Below the pieces are notes generated by a model that had not been told where the DNA came from, ran no database searches, and saw nothing but the letters and a program-made list of their open reading frames with translations. 8,015 nt of DNA from DASZZY01 sp036260395 (GTDB lineage: Bacteria > Actinomycetota > UBA4738 > CALAEC01): contig DASZZY010000026.1 of assembly GCA_036260395.1 (NCBI GenBank), positions 1 to 8,015 on the forward strand, in the 5' to 3' direction. A program made the position numbers and the translations under genes. How positions within the stretch are numbered: position 1 is the first letter of the stretch; each line of letters starts with the position of its first letter. Positions 1-6,376 of the stretch are shown one piece after another.

Positions 1-1709
1 CCGCGCTCGAGCGCGGCGCGCGCCAGGACGAGCAGCGCGCGGCACGCCGCGTCGCGGAGGCCGGCCCGCTCCGCGGCGTTGAGCGCGCGAGCGGCCGAGG
101 ACGCCGCACCCTCGGGATCGCCGCGCGCCATCGCGAGGCGAGCGCGGAGGGCCTCCAGGCGGATCGCCGCCGTCTCGTCGGCGCCGGCCAGCGCGGCGGC
201 GCGCTGGACGTGGGGCTCCGCGGCCTCGGGGTCGCCGGCGTCCGCGATCCCCTGGGCGATCCGAAGGTGGACCGATGCCTGCCGGGCCGGGCTCCCCATC
301 GAGAACGGATGCTGGGCAGCGGTCTCCAGGACCTCGGCCCCCACCTCGCGCAACCGGTCGACCTTCCCGGCAAGCGACAGGATCTCGGCCAGCAGGAGAT
401 CGGCCCCCATCTCCGACCACGGGTCGCCCTCGCCGAGCGACCGGGCCCGCTCCGCGGTGATCTCCGCGGTGGCCAGCGCGGCCCGGGCCAGCGCCCGGCG
501 CCCGGCCTCCAGGAGCAGGCGGAAGGCGCCATCGCGGTCGCCTCCGCGCTCCCGGAGGTCCGCGGCGAGCTCGCAGAGCTCGCCCGGGAGCCCCGGCCGA
601 GTGGCCTGGATCACGTCCGCGGCGCGCAGCGCCAGCTCGCGCCGCTCCGGCGGGAGCAGCTCGGCGAGGATCGACTCGCGGAGCAGCGCGTGGCGGAACT
701 CGAACGTCTCATCGTCGCCGGCCGAGACGAGCTGGGCATCGACAGCGGCCCGGAGCGCTCCGAGCACGTCCCGTGGGTCGAGGCCGGCGATCTCCGGGAG
801 GAGCGTCCAGTCGAAGCCCCGGCCCAGCACGGCGGCGGCCTGGACGGTCCGCCGGGCCTCCGCCGGGACCCGCGCCAGCCGCGAGCGGACCAGCTCCCGG
901 TACGAGACGGGCACGGCCCGCTCGAGCCGCTCGGAGACCGGGCCGCCGTCGCGGGCCAGTGCGGCCGACAGCAGCTCCTCCACGAGGAACGGCACGCCCT
1001 CCGCGCGGCGCTCGAGCACCTCCCGCCCCACCGCCGTGAGCTCGGCCTCCGGGGCGCATGCGGCGACCATCTCGGCGACCTCGGCCGGGGGCAAGCGGCG
1101 GAGCGCGATCGCCGCGGCCGCCCGGCGACCCGCAAGGGCATCCACGAGCGTGCCGGCGGACGACGGCTCGTCGGACCGAACGGTGCCCAGGCACAGCGCG
1201 GCCTCGGAGGCCAGGTTGTCCGCGAGGTACTCCACTACCGACAGCGTGTCGGCATCCGCCCAGTGGAGGTCCTCGAGGACGAGCAGCAGCCCCCGGTGGC
1301 CGGCCAGGCTCCGGAGCAGCCTGACGACGGCCTCCAGCAGCACTAGCGGGGACGCCTGCTGGTGCGAGGCGCCGGCGCCGTCGGCCACCAGCTGCCCGAG
1401 CGCCGGCCGGTACGGCGCCAGCGCGGGGTCGTCGTGCGTCCGGTCCCGCAGGCCGGAATGGAGCGCCTCGGCCAACGGCCGGAACGGCACCGGGGCGCCG
1501 CCCTGGACGGCGCGCCCGCGGAGGACAACCATCCCGGCCGCGGTGGCGCGCGCGCCGGCCTCGCGAGCCAGCCGCGACTTCCCGATGCCGGCCTCGCCCA
1601 CCAGGAACGCCACGCCCCCCGCCCCATCGCGTGCCCGGGAGAGCTCGCCGTCGAGCACGGCCAGTTCCTCGTCCCGTCCAACGACCACGGGGCAGACGAC
1701 TGGCCGCAC
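1..1709 (-). CDS. LuxR-type AAA/STAND ATPase transcriptional regulator (partial, C-terminus off left edge)
   Basis: A large signal-transduction ATPase of the MalT/LAL kind: an N-terminal P-loop ATPase, then helical TPR-like repeats, normally ending in a LuxR helix-turn-helix. The 569 residues in the window show GRDEEL at 11-16, as these proteins usually begin (VGREEEL-like). Walker A is GEAGIGKS at 38-45 (Lys44). Walker B with its family continuation, VLEDLHWAD, is at 144-152. About 200 residues further on comes a FEFRHALLRESILAELLPPERR-like segment, typical of the winged-helix part of these ATPases. After that the protein is Ala/Leu/Arg-rich helical repeat with no stop down to base 3. Family members are usually about 850-1000 residues, so the DNA-binding domain should lie outside the window; its presence is inferred. 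The GTG start at 1709 was chosen because a -10 element ends 6 bases before it and no Shine-Dalgarno is visible. An in-frame GTG at 1688 is an alternative. Ligand and target genes are unknown. Confidence 0.87.
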   Translation of the reverse strand, partial: MRPVVCPVVVGRDEELAVLDGELSRARDGAGGVAFLVGEAGIGKSRLAREAGARATAAGMVVLRGRAVQGGAPVPFRPLAEALHSGLRDRTHDDPALAPYRPALGQLVADGAGASHQQASPLVLLEAVVRLLRSLAGHRGLLLVLEDLHWADADTLSVVEYLADNLASEAALCLGTVRSDEPSSAGTLVDALAGRRAAAAIALRRLPPAEVAEMVAACAPEAELTAVGREVLERRAEGVPFLVEELLSAALARDGGPVSERLERAVPVSYRELVRSRLARVPAEARRTVQAAAVLGRGFDWTLLPEIAGLDPRDVLGALRAAVDAQLVSAGDDETFEFRHALLRESILAELLPPERRELALRAADVIQATRPGLPGELCELAADLRERGGDRDGAFRLLLEAGRRALARAALATAEITAERARSLGEGDPWSEMGADLLLAEILSLAGKVDRLREVGAEVLETAAQHPFSMGSPARQASVHLRIAQGIADAGDPEAAEPHVQRAAALAGADETAAIRLEALRARLAMARGDPEGAASSAARALNAAERAGLRDAACRALLVLARAALER

Positions 1710-1715
1710 GCCCGG

Positions 1716-1721
1716 ATTATG
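1716..1721 (-). promoter_or_regulatory. -10 element of a leaderless promoter for the LuxR-type ATPase gene
   Basis: On the minus strand CATAAT (5/6 match to TATAAT) is followed by six bases (CCGGGC) and then the GTG start codon. This places the expected transcription start on or next to the G of GTG, so the mRNA would be leaderless. Consistent with this, no purine-rich ribosome binding site precedes the start. No convincing -35 hexamer lies 16-18 bases upstream. Leaderless genes with this layout are common in Actinomycetota. It is inferred from sequence only. Confidence 0.5.
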
Positions 1722-1790
1722 GGCGGAGCCGTCCAAACGCGCCGGGGCCCGGCATGCGTCCTGAGGCGCCGACTGAACGGCCGCCCGGCC

Positions 1791-1819
1791 TTGACATCCC
1801 GGCCTCCGGATGAAGGATT
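1791..1819 (+). promoter_or_regulatory. Candidate promoter for the RCK channel-like gene
   Basis: A perfect -35 hexamer TTGACA lies at 1791-1796. The -10 is poor: AAGGAT at 1813-1818 (16-base spacer) or AGGATT at 1814-1819 (17-base spacer). Transcription would start near 1825, giving a leader of about 20 bases that contains the GGGAGG ribosome binding site at 1833-1838. The perfect -35 stands out in such GC-rich DNA, but the weak -10 keeps confidence moderate. It sits back to back with the promoter of the LuxR-type ATPase gene. Confidence 0.4.
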
Positions 1820-1843
1820 CGGTCGGACGGCCGGGAGGTAGGC

Positions 1844-2917
1844 GTGCGCGTTCGGTACGGCCCGCTCCAGCGGGCGATGATCGTGGTGGCCAACAACCTG
1901 GCGCAGGGCCTGGTGATCGGCTCGCTGCTGGCGGCCGGCCTCCTGGTCGTGTGCGGCGTGCTGTTCTTCGCGTTCGAGGCCGGCGCCAACCGCGAGGTCG
2001 ACCACATCGGCGACGGCTTCCTGTGGGTCACCCGGACCCTCCTGCAACAGGAGCCGCCGTTCGAGCCCGCCACGTGGGTCGGGACGGTGCTCTACTACGT
2101 CGTGGTCATCACGGGCGTGGGGATCATCGCCATGGTGACGGGCGCCATCGCCTCGAAGATCGTCGAGGTCGTGATGAGGAAGGATGCGGGGATGGGACGG
2201 GCGGCGTACAGCGGCCACATCGTGATCTGCGGGTGGAGCCCGCAGGGCGACGAGATCGTCCGCGAGCTCCACGCGCCCGACGTCAAGGACCCGCGCCCGG
2301 TGGCCATCGTGGCCCGGCTGGCGTCGAACCCGGTCGAGGACGATTTGGTCACGTTCATCCGTGGGACGCCGAACGACGCCCAGGCGCTGCGCCGGGCGGG
2401 CATCGAGCGGGCCGAGACGGCGATCATCCTGGCCGACAGCTCGAACCCCTCCGCCGGGCCCGACGAGCGCGACGCGATGACGCTGCTCACGACGCTCGCC
2501 GTGGAGTCGCTGAACGCCGACGTCCACACCTGCGTCGAGGTCATCCGCTCGGAGAACGTGGCCCATTTCCAGCGGGCCAAGGCGGACGAGCTCGTCGTGA
2601 GCGCCGAGCTGACCGGCAACCTCCTGGCGGCCTCGGCCATCACCCACGGGATGAGCCAGGTCATCGAGGAGCTGACGGGCCACCACGGCTCGGAGTTCTA
2701 CCGGGTGGACGCCCCGCCGGCGCTTCGCGGGGTGCGGTTCGCCGATGCGCTCGAGCGGGTGAAGGTCCGGGCGGACGCCCTGCTGATCGGGATCGCCTCC
2801 GACGGCCTCCGCGTCGACCTGAACCCGCCCGCCGACCGGGTCATCGGCAAGGACGACCACCTGCTGGTGATCGCCGCCCGCGACCCCTCGCCGCGCCTCG
2901 AGGGCTGGACCGGCTAG
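1844..2917 (+). CDS. Two-TM/RCK (TrkA-N) channel-like protein without a canonical K+ filter
   Basis: A 357-residue protein with the architecture of the MthK potassium channel. TM1 spans about 23-44, a pore-loop-like segment 57-79 and TM2 80-103. An RCK N-lobe (TrkA-N Rossmann fold) begins at 124 with HIVICGWSPQGDEIVREL, very like MthK HVVICGWSESTLECLREL. A C-lobe runs about 285-347, ending with GKDDHLLVIA. In K+ channels the pore loop carries TVGYG; here the aligned stretch at 65-75 is TLLQQEPPFEP, so the selectivity filter is absent. No other reading frame restores it, so a simple frameshift is unlikely. The protein may be a membrane nucleotide/ligand sensor, a subunit of another channel, or a channel with different selectivity. 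The GTG start has GGGAGG five bases upstream. The gene is divergent from the ATPase regulator and convergent with the NuoF-like gene. The fold is confident; ion transport is uncertain. Confidence 0.88.
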   Translation: MRVRYGPLQRAMIVVANNLAQGLVIGSLLAAGLLVVCGVLFFAFEAGANREVDHIGDGFLWVTRTLLQQEPPFEPATWVGTVLYYVVVITGVGIIAMVTGAIASKIVEVVMRKDAGMGRAAYSGHIVICGWSPQGDEIVRELHAPDVKDPRPVAIVARLASNPVEDDLVTFIRGTPNDAQALRRAGIERAETAIILADSSNPSAGPDERDAMTLLTTLAVESLNADVHTCVEVIRSENVAHFQRAKADELVVSAELTGNLLAASAITHGMSQVIEELTGHHGSEFYRVDAPPALRGVRFADALERVKVRADALLIGIASDGLRVDLNPPADRVIGKDDHLLVIAARDPSPRLEGWTG

Positions 2918-2922
2918 GCCGG
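2910..2922. other. Convergent stop-codon overlap and small hairpin
   Basis: The palindrome CTAG at 2914-2917 contains both stop codons: TAG for the plus-strand RCK gene (2915-2917) and TAG for the minus-strand NuoF-like gene (2916-2914). It lies in a perfect inverted repeat, CCGGC-TAG-GCCGG, with a 5-bp stem and 3-base loop. There is no T-tract on either side, so an intrinsic terminator is doubtful. With no intergenic space, the two transcripts must overlap at their 3' ends unless termination occurs within this site. Confidence 0.6.
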
Positions 2923-4227
2923 CGCGTACGTCCAGTCCGGGCGCTTGCGGACGTACGCCTCGTCGTAGATGAAGCGCCCGGCGCTCTCGTCCCAGTCGAC
3001 GATCTTCGGCACGACCAGGCCGCGGGGGGACGGGCACTCGCGGCCGCGGTGCCCCCGGAACTCCTCCGGGAACGTGAGGAACAGGCTCTGCATCAGCAGG
3101 CTGGTGCCTGTGGGCAGCGCGCACTTCTGCCCGTCGGTGGAGGAGCGGGCCCGGGCCAGGGCCACGTCGAGGTCGGCGGCCGCCTCCCCTCGCTGGGTGG
3201 CCTCCAGGAAGCGGAGGACGTCGCCCGAGTTCAGCTTGCACGGCGGGCACTGGCCGCAGGACTCCACGTGGAGGAACCGGCAGAACACCATCGCGGCCTC
3301 CACGATGCACGCCGTCCGGTCGTACACCGCGAAGCCACCGGCGCCCAGGGCCGAGCCGACGGCGGCCATGGTCTCGAACGCCAGCGGCGTCTCGAGCTGC
3401 TCCGGCAAGAGCACGGTGCTGGAGGCCCCCGGGAAGATGGCCTTGACGTCGTCCCTGGTCCCGCCGGCGATCTCGAGCAGCCGGCGGAGCGGCGTGCCCA
3501 TCTCGGCCTCGTACACGCCCTCGCGCCCCACGTCGCCGGCCACCGTGAACAGCATCGTGCCGGGCGAGCCCTCGGTCCCTCGCTGCCGCAGCCAGTCCGG
3601 CCCCTCGGCCAGGACGTGCGAGACGTTGGCTAGCGTCTCGACGTTGTTCACCGCCGTGGGGTTCTCGTCGGGCGGCCGGGCGAACAGCCCCAGGTAGTAC
3701 GGGCGGGCCACGCGGGGCAGCGGGTCGCGCTCCTCGATGACCTCGAGCAGGCCGGTCTCCTCTCCCAGCAGGTAGTGGTCCGGCCCGGCCACCAGCTCGA
3801 CGGGGACCGGCAGCGCGCCGGCGGCGCTCATCTCGCCGATGGCCCGGACCAGGATCTCGCCCTCGGTGGCGAACGTGTCTTTGATCCCGACGTAGGCCCG
3901 CTCGGCGCCGACCGCGTGGGCGGCGATCCCCAGGCCGTCCAGCATGCGGTAGGGGTTGCGGCGGATGAGGATGCGGTCCTTAAACGTCGCCGGCTCCCCC
4001 TCGGCCGCGTTGCACACGACGTACCGCGGCCCGGTCCCCGTGCCCCTGACCGCCAGCCACTTGCGGCCCGTGGGGAACCCCGCACCGCCCCGGCCCCGCA
4101 GGCCGGACAGCGAGACCTCCTCGATGACCTGCTCGGGGGGCAGCCCGAGGGCCCGCTCCAGCCCCCGGCCGCCGCCGGCGCCGAGGTACTCGTCGAACGA
4201 GGAGGCCTCGTGATCCAGAAGGCCCAT
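2914..4227 (-). CDS. NuoF-like NADH:quinone oxidoreductase flavin/4Fe-4S subunit (orphan)
   Basis: A 437-residue homologue of complex I subunit NuoF, HoxF and the beta subunits of NAD-linked dehydrogenases, which pass electrons from NADH through FMN to a 4Fe-4S cluster. Visible are the FMN-binding glycine-rich motif GLRGRGGAGFPTGRKW (42-57), NAAEGEPATFKDR (73-85), GEETGLLE (155-162), NNVETLANV (194-202), an SLBB-like middle, and the N3-type cluster ligands ESCGQCPPC (Cys324, 327, 330) with Cys369 in QKCAL. The usual NADEGEP has Ala in place of Asp75. The segment after GEETGLLE departs from the usual EGRRxxPRxKPPFP. About 35 residues extend past the cluster domain. No nuoE, nuoG, ferredoxin or other dehydrogenase gene is beside it, so substrate and partner are unknown. 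I chose ATG 4227 because AGAGG lies nine bases upstream; ATG 4236 is an alternative. Fold is very likely; NADH use is inferred. Confidence 0.9.
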   Translation of the reverse strand: MGLLDHEASSFDEYLGAGGGRGLERALGLPPEQVIEEVSLSGLRGRGGAGFPTGRKWLAVRGTGTGPRYVVCNAAEGEPATFKDRILIRRNPYRMLDGLGIAAHAVGAERAYVGIKDTFATEGEILVRAIGEMSAAGALPVPVELVAGPDHYLLGEETGLLEVIEERDPLPRVARPYYLGLFARPPDENPTAVNNVETLANVSHVLAEGPDWLRQRGTEGSPGTMLFTVAGDVGREGVYEAEMGTPLRRLLEIAGGTRDDVKAIFPGASSTVLLPEQLETPLAFETMAAVGSALGAGGFAVYDRTACIVEAAMVFCRFLHVESCGQCPPCKLNSGDVLRFLEATQRGEAAADLDVALARARSSTDGQKCALPTGTSLLMQSLFLTFPEEFRGHRGRECPSPRGLVVPKIVDWDESAGRFIYDEAYVRKRPDWTYAPA

Positions 4228-4323
4228 GGATCCCATCCTCTCCCATCCGCGCCGCGGGAAACCGACCGCCGCTGTCGCGGTCACCTGCGGGCGGGGTCGG
4301 CGTGCGGGCAGGCCCCGACGAGC
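4228..4323 (-). other. Spacer with terminator-like inverted repeat between lipoprotein and NuoF-like genes
   Basis: This 96-base gap separates the lipoprotein stop codon from the NuoF-like start. At 4264-4282 there is a perfect inverted repeat, GACCGC-7 bases-GCGGTC, followed on the minus strand by GGTTTCCC. That is a GC stem with only a short T run, so it is a weak terminator candidate. No convincing -35/-10 pair for the NuoF-like gene is seen. Read-through from the kinase-lipoprotein genes therefore remains possible. Confidence 0.35.
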
Positions 4324-4779
4324 TCAGCCGGAGTCGCCGCCGCCCGAGCCGCCGGAGCCGGGGCCGGAGCTGTCGCCGTCCTCGCCGTCGTCGTCGTCCT
4401 CGTCCCCGTCGTCGTCCCCGTCGTCGTCGTCCTCGGGCTCGCGGGCCTCGTCCTCGGGCTCCTCGACCGGGTCGTCGGCGGGCGGCGGCTCCGCCGGGGC
4501 CGCGAGCAGGCCGAGCGCGGACTCCACGTCGTCGGCGGCCGCCAGGATCTCCTCGGCCCGCGCCCGGTCGAGCTCCCCCGCCTCGAGCCAGTGCCCCACC
4601 GCCCCCCTGAGCTCCTCCAGCTGGCCGGAGGCCGCGGCGGGGTCCATGGCCTCCGCCGAGGCCCTGACGGCGGCCACGTGGGCTCGGAGGTCCTGGGCGG
4701 CGGCGGAAGAGAGGTCGCCGGGGGAGGCGCACGACGCCAGCGCCACGGCCGTGGCCAGCGGGACGACGGCTCGTCTCAC
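4324..4779 (-). CDS. Predicted lipoprotein with poly-acidic and Gly/Ser tail, partner of the kinase
   Basis: A 151-residue protein not recognised as a named family. It has a lipoprotein signal peptide: basic start (MRRAVV), hydrophobic core, and lipobox ALASC with Cys17 as the lipidated residue. A helical domain follows at about 23-95, containing QLEELRGAVGHWL and EEILAAADDVESALGLL. A proline-rich hinge at 96-110 leads to a run dominated by Asp and Glu (about 102-136) and a Gly/Ser end (137-151). The GTG start overlaps the kinase stop by four bases (GTGA, 4776-4779), which indicates translational coupling. GGAGG lies about ten bases upstream, inside the kinase gene. The helical domain resembles in style the short extracytoplasmic tail of the kinase (ALEDSLERLEEAV), so a ligand, cofactor or anchor role outside the membrane is plausible but unproven. 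The acidic run could bind divalent cations; that is inference. Confidence 0.8.
   Translation of the reverse strand: MRRAVVPLATAVALASCASPGDLSSAAAQDLRAHVAAVRASAEAMDPAAASGQLEELRGAVGHWLEAGELDRARAEEILAAADDVESALGLLAAPAEPPPADDPVEEPEDEAREPEDDDDGDDDGDEDDDDGEDGDSSGPGSGGSGGGDSG
4381..4431 (-). repeat. Low-complexity trinucleotide tract encoding Asp/Glu/Gly
   Basis: On the plus strand this tract is an imperfect run of GTC, CTC and CCC triplets. Read on the minus strand it encodes residues 117-133 of the lipoprotein, almost all Asp with Glu and Gly interruptions. Near-identical triplets suggest expansion by slippage. Length variation between strains in multiples of three would be expected. Confidence 0.7.
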
Positions 4780-5867
4780 GGCCGCACCGCCTCCTCGAGC
4801 CGCTCCAGCGAGTCCTCGAGCGCCGGCGGGAGGTTCGAGGTCCGCTCGGCCGGGCGATCGGGGCGACCGCCCGGCGCGGCGTCGCGCAGCAGGGCCCCCA
4901 CGACCAGAACGACCGCCACGACGGCGACCAGCACGGTCAGCGCCGACAGGAGGCGCGACCGCCGCCGGCGCGGCTGGGGCCCCTCGCTTGGCGGCGGCAC
5001 GGCCGTGGGAGCCGTCCCGGCCCCGGCGGTCGGAGCCACCGGGCCGGCCGGAGCGCGGGAGCCGAGCGCGGCGGCCATCTGCGCCGCGGAGGAGAACCGA
5101 CGGTCGGGGTCCAGGGCCATCGCTCCCTCCACGACCTCCGCCAGCGCCGGATCGACGTCCGGCCGCAGGTCCCGGACCGATGGCCGGTCCCCCCGGCGGA
5201 TGGCGTCGGCCGCCGCCCAGGGGTCGTCCACATCGAACGGCGCCCGGCCCGTCAGCGCCTCGAAGAGCACCGCGCCCACGGAGTAGAGGTCGCTGCGCGG
5301 GGTGGCCGGCTCACCGGCGAGGCGCTCGGGCGCCATGTACGCCACGGTCCCGACGATCTCGCCGCTCTGCGTGGCGGCGGCGTCCGCCGTCTTGGCGATG
5401 CCGAAGTCCGCGACCTTGGCCGTGCCGTCGTCCGCCAGCAGGACGTTCCCGGGCTTGACGTCGCGATGGACGATGCCCGCCGCGTGCGCGGCCGCCAGGG
5501 CGGCCAGGACGTCCCGGCCCACGGCCCGGACCCGGTCCTCGGGCAGCGGCCCGTCCCGCCCCACCTCGTGCGCCAGCGTGCGGCCCGGCAGCAGCTCCAT
5601 GACGAGGTACGGGACGGCGTCGTCGGCGCCGCTGTCGTAGACCTGGACCACGTTCCGGTGGGCCAGGCGGGCCGCGGCCCGGGCCTCGCCCCGGAACCTC
5701 GCCAGGACGGAGCCGTCGGCCAACAGATCGCGGCGCAGGAACTTGACGGCGACCCGACGCCCGAGCCGGACGTCGCGGGCCGACCACACGCGTCCCATCC
5801 CGCCGTCGGCGATCGGGTGCTCCAACTGATACCGCCCCCCGACGAGGGGGGCCGTGGCGCTCTCCAT
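4776..5867 (-). CDS. Membrane-anchored Hanks-type Ser/Thr protein kinase (PknB-like)
   Basis: A 363-residue kinase that transfers phosphate from ATP to Ser/Thr residues of cytoplasmic proteins. All catalytic elements are present: glycine loop IADGGMGRVW (19-28), VAVK with Lys42, C-helix Glu61, HRDVKPGN with Asp136 and Asn141, DFG at 154-156, activation-loop Thr/Ser at about 166-174, and MAPE at 178-181. The domain ends near 270. A Pro/Ala/Gly-rich linker and an arginine cluster (300-305) follow, then one TM helix at about 307-327. The remaining 36 residues should face outside and end with ALEDSLERLEEAVRP. There are no PASTA or other sensor domains, unlike typical PknB, so sensing may depend on the coupled lipoprotein gene that overlaps its stop. 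ATG 5867 is preceded by GGAG at a normal distance. The substrate is unknown. Confidence 0.95.
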   Translation of the reverse strand: MESATAPLVGGRYQLEHPIADGGMGRVWSARDVRLGRRVAVKFLRRDLLADGSVLARFRGEARAAARLAHRNVVQVYDSGADDAVPYLVMELLPGRTLAHEVGRDGPLPEDRVRAVGRDVLAALAAAHAAGIVHRDVKPGNVLLADDGTAKVADFGIAKTADAAATQSGEIVGTVAYMAPERLAGEPATPRSDLYSVGAVLFEALTGRAPFDVDDPWAAADAIRRGDRPSVRDLRPDVDPALAEVVEGAMALDPDRRFSSAAQMAAALGSRAPAGPVAPTAGAGTAPTAVPPPSEGPQPRRRRSRLLSALTVLVAVVAVVLVVGALLRDAAPGGRPDRPAERTSNLPPALEDSLERLEEAVRP

Positions 5868-5876
5868 CCCTGCTCC

Positions 5877-5919
5877 AGGCCTTTCCCCGGAGCGGACGCC
5901 GGTAACGTTAGGAAAGCCT
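5877..5919. promoter_or_regulatory. Inverted repeat and TAACGTTA palindrome upstream of the kinase gene
   Basis: The 68-base gap between the kinase start and the preceding gene's stop holds near-matching arms AGGCCTTTCC (5877-5886) and GGAAAGCCT (5911-5919), complementary except for one extra base. The perfect 8-bp palindrome TAACGTTA (5903-5910) is directly next to the second arm. On the minus strand TAACGT at 5910-5905 fits the TAnnnT pattern of a -10 element, but no good -35 is seen. It could be an operator, an mRNA hairpin in the kinase leader, or a chance arrangement. AT-containing bases are rare enough here to make it stand out. Confidence 0.35.
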
Positions 5920-5935
5920 CATGCGGCCCGAGCCG

Positions 5936-6376
5936 TCAGGAGAACACGCGGCTCAGCCGCCGCCGGAGGGCGTCGGTCTCCTCGGCGACGGCGTTGAGGT
6001 CGCCGACGAGCGCGTTGAACTCCGTCACGCTGCTGCCCGCGGCCTCCATGGCCCGGGCGATCTCCAGCAGGCGGCGGTTGAGGGCCACCAGCCGCTCGGT
6101 GGCGCTCATCGTCATCCGCCCGAGACGGAGGGCGTCTCGGGCTTCCGACCGGGCGTCCCTGGCCAGATCCCTGGCGTCGTCCAGGTCCTCCCGGGCGTCC
6201 TCGAGGTCCGCCCGCGCATCGGTCAGCGCCTCCCGGGCGACGCCGACGCGCTCCAGCGCCCGATCGTGGGACCGCACGCCGAGCACGGCCACCCCGGCCC
6301 CGGCGACGAGCAGGGACACCCCGAAGGTGGTCACGATCCTGCTCCCCGTCGAAGGCGCCGCGCCCCGGGGCGCCAT
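5936..6376 (-). CDS. Single-pass membrane protein with heptad-repeat coiled coil
   Basis: A 146-residue protein of no recognised family. A short N-terminus precedes a TM helix at about 13-34, followed by a long helical region. Residues 47-81 are five tandem heptads starting Ala-Arg (AREALTD, ARADLED, AREDLDD, ARDLARD, ARSEARD), strongly suggesting a coiled coil. A second helical stretch (95-146) contains EFNALVGDLNAV. The likely topology is an N-terminal anchor with the coiled coil outside the membrane. The ATG overlaps the preceding gene's stop by one base (TGATG), and GGAGG lies four bases upstream inside that gene, so translation is coupled. Residues 119-130 resemble the YNAMVDAFNRSV segment of the upstream protein, so the two may be paralogues. 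Partner and function are unknown; an oligomeric envelope scaffold is one possibility. Confidence 0.8.
   Translation of the reverse strand: MAPRGAAPSTGSRIVTTFGVSLLVAGAGVAVLGVRSHDRALERVGVAREALTDARADLEDAREDLDDARDLARDARSEARDALRLGRMTMSATERLVALNRRLLEIARAMEAAGSSVTEFNALVGDLNAVAEETDALRRRLSRVFS

Noticed and set aside
79..1764. Plus-strand open frame of 561 codons
   Set aside because: It is antisense to the LuxR-type ATPase gene, whose minus-strand frame has Walker A/B and family motifs. The plus frame is Ser/Arg/Ala-rich low-complexity with no domain, as expected from GC-rich codon bias.
2021..2075. Frameshift in the RCK gene pore loop that might hide a normal K+ filter
   Set aside because: The other two forward frames of this stretch do not encode TVGYG or any GYG-like motif, and the flanking helices are in the same frame.
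1343..3310. Minus-strand open frame of 655 codons
   Set aside because: It runs antisense to the RCK gene and out of frame with the NuoF-like and ATPase genes. Its product is His/Asp/Arg-rich without recognisable motifs.
4228..4284. Longer start for the NuoF-like gene at 4284
   Set aside because: The extra residues (MTATAAVGFPRRGWER) are not family-like, and a ribosome binding site sits just before the ATG codons at 4236 and 4227.
4378..4440. Possible CRISPR-like or satellite repeat
   Set aside because: The repeat unit is a codon-sized triplet inside an intact gene and encodes an acidic tail; there are no spaced repeats of 20 bases or more.
3775..5286. Plus-strand open frame of 503 codons
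   Set aside because: It spans the antisense of three genes (NuoF-like, lipoprotein, kinase). The hydrophobic-looking Val run in it is the reverse reading of the lipoprotein's Asp tract.
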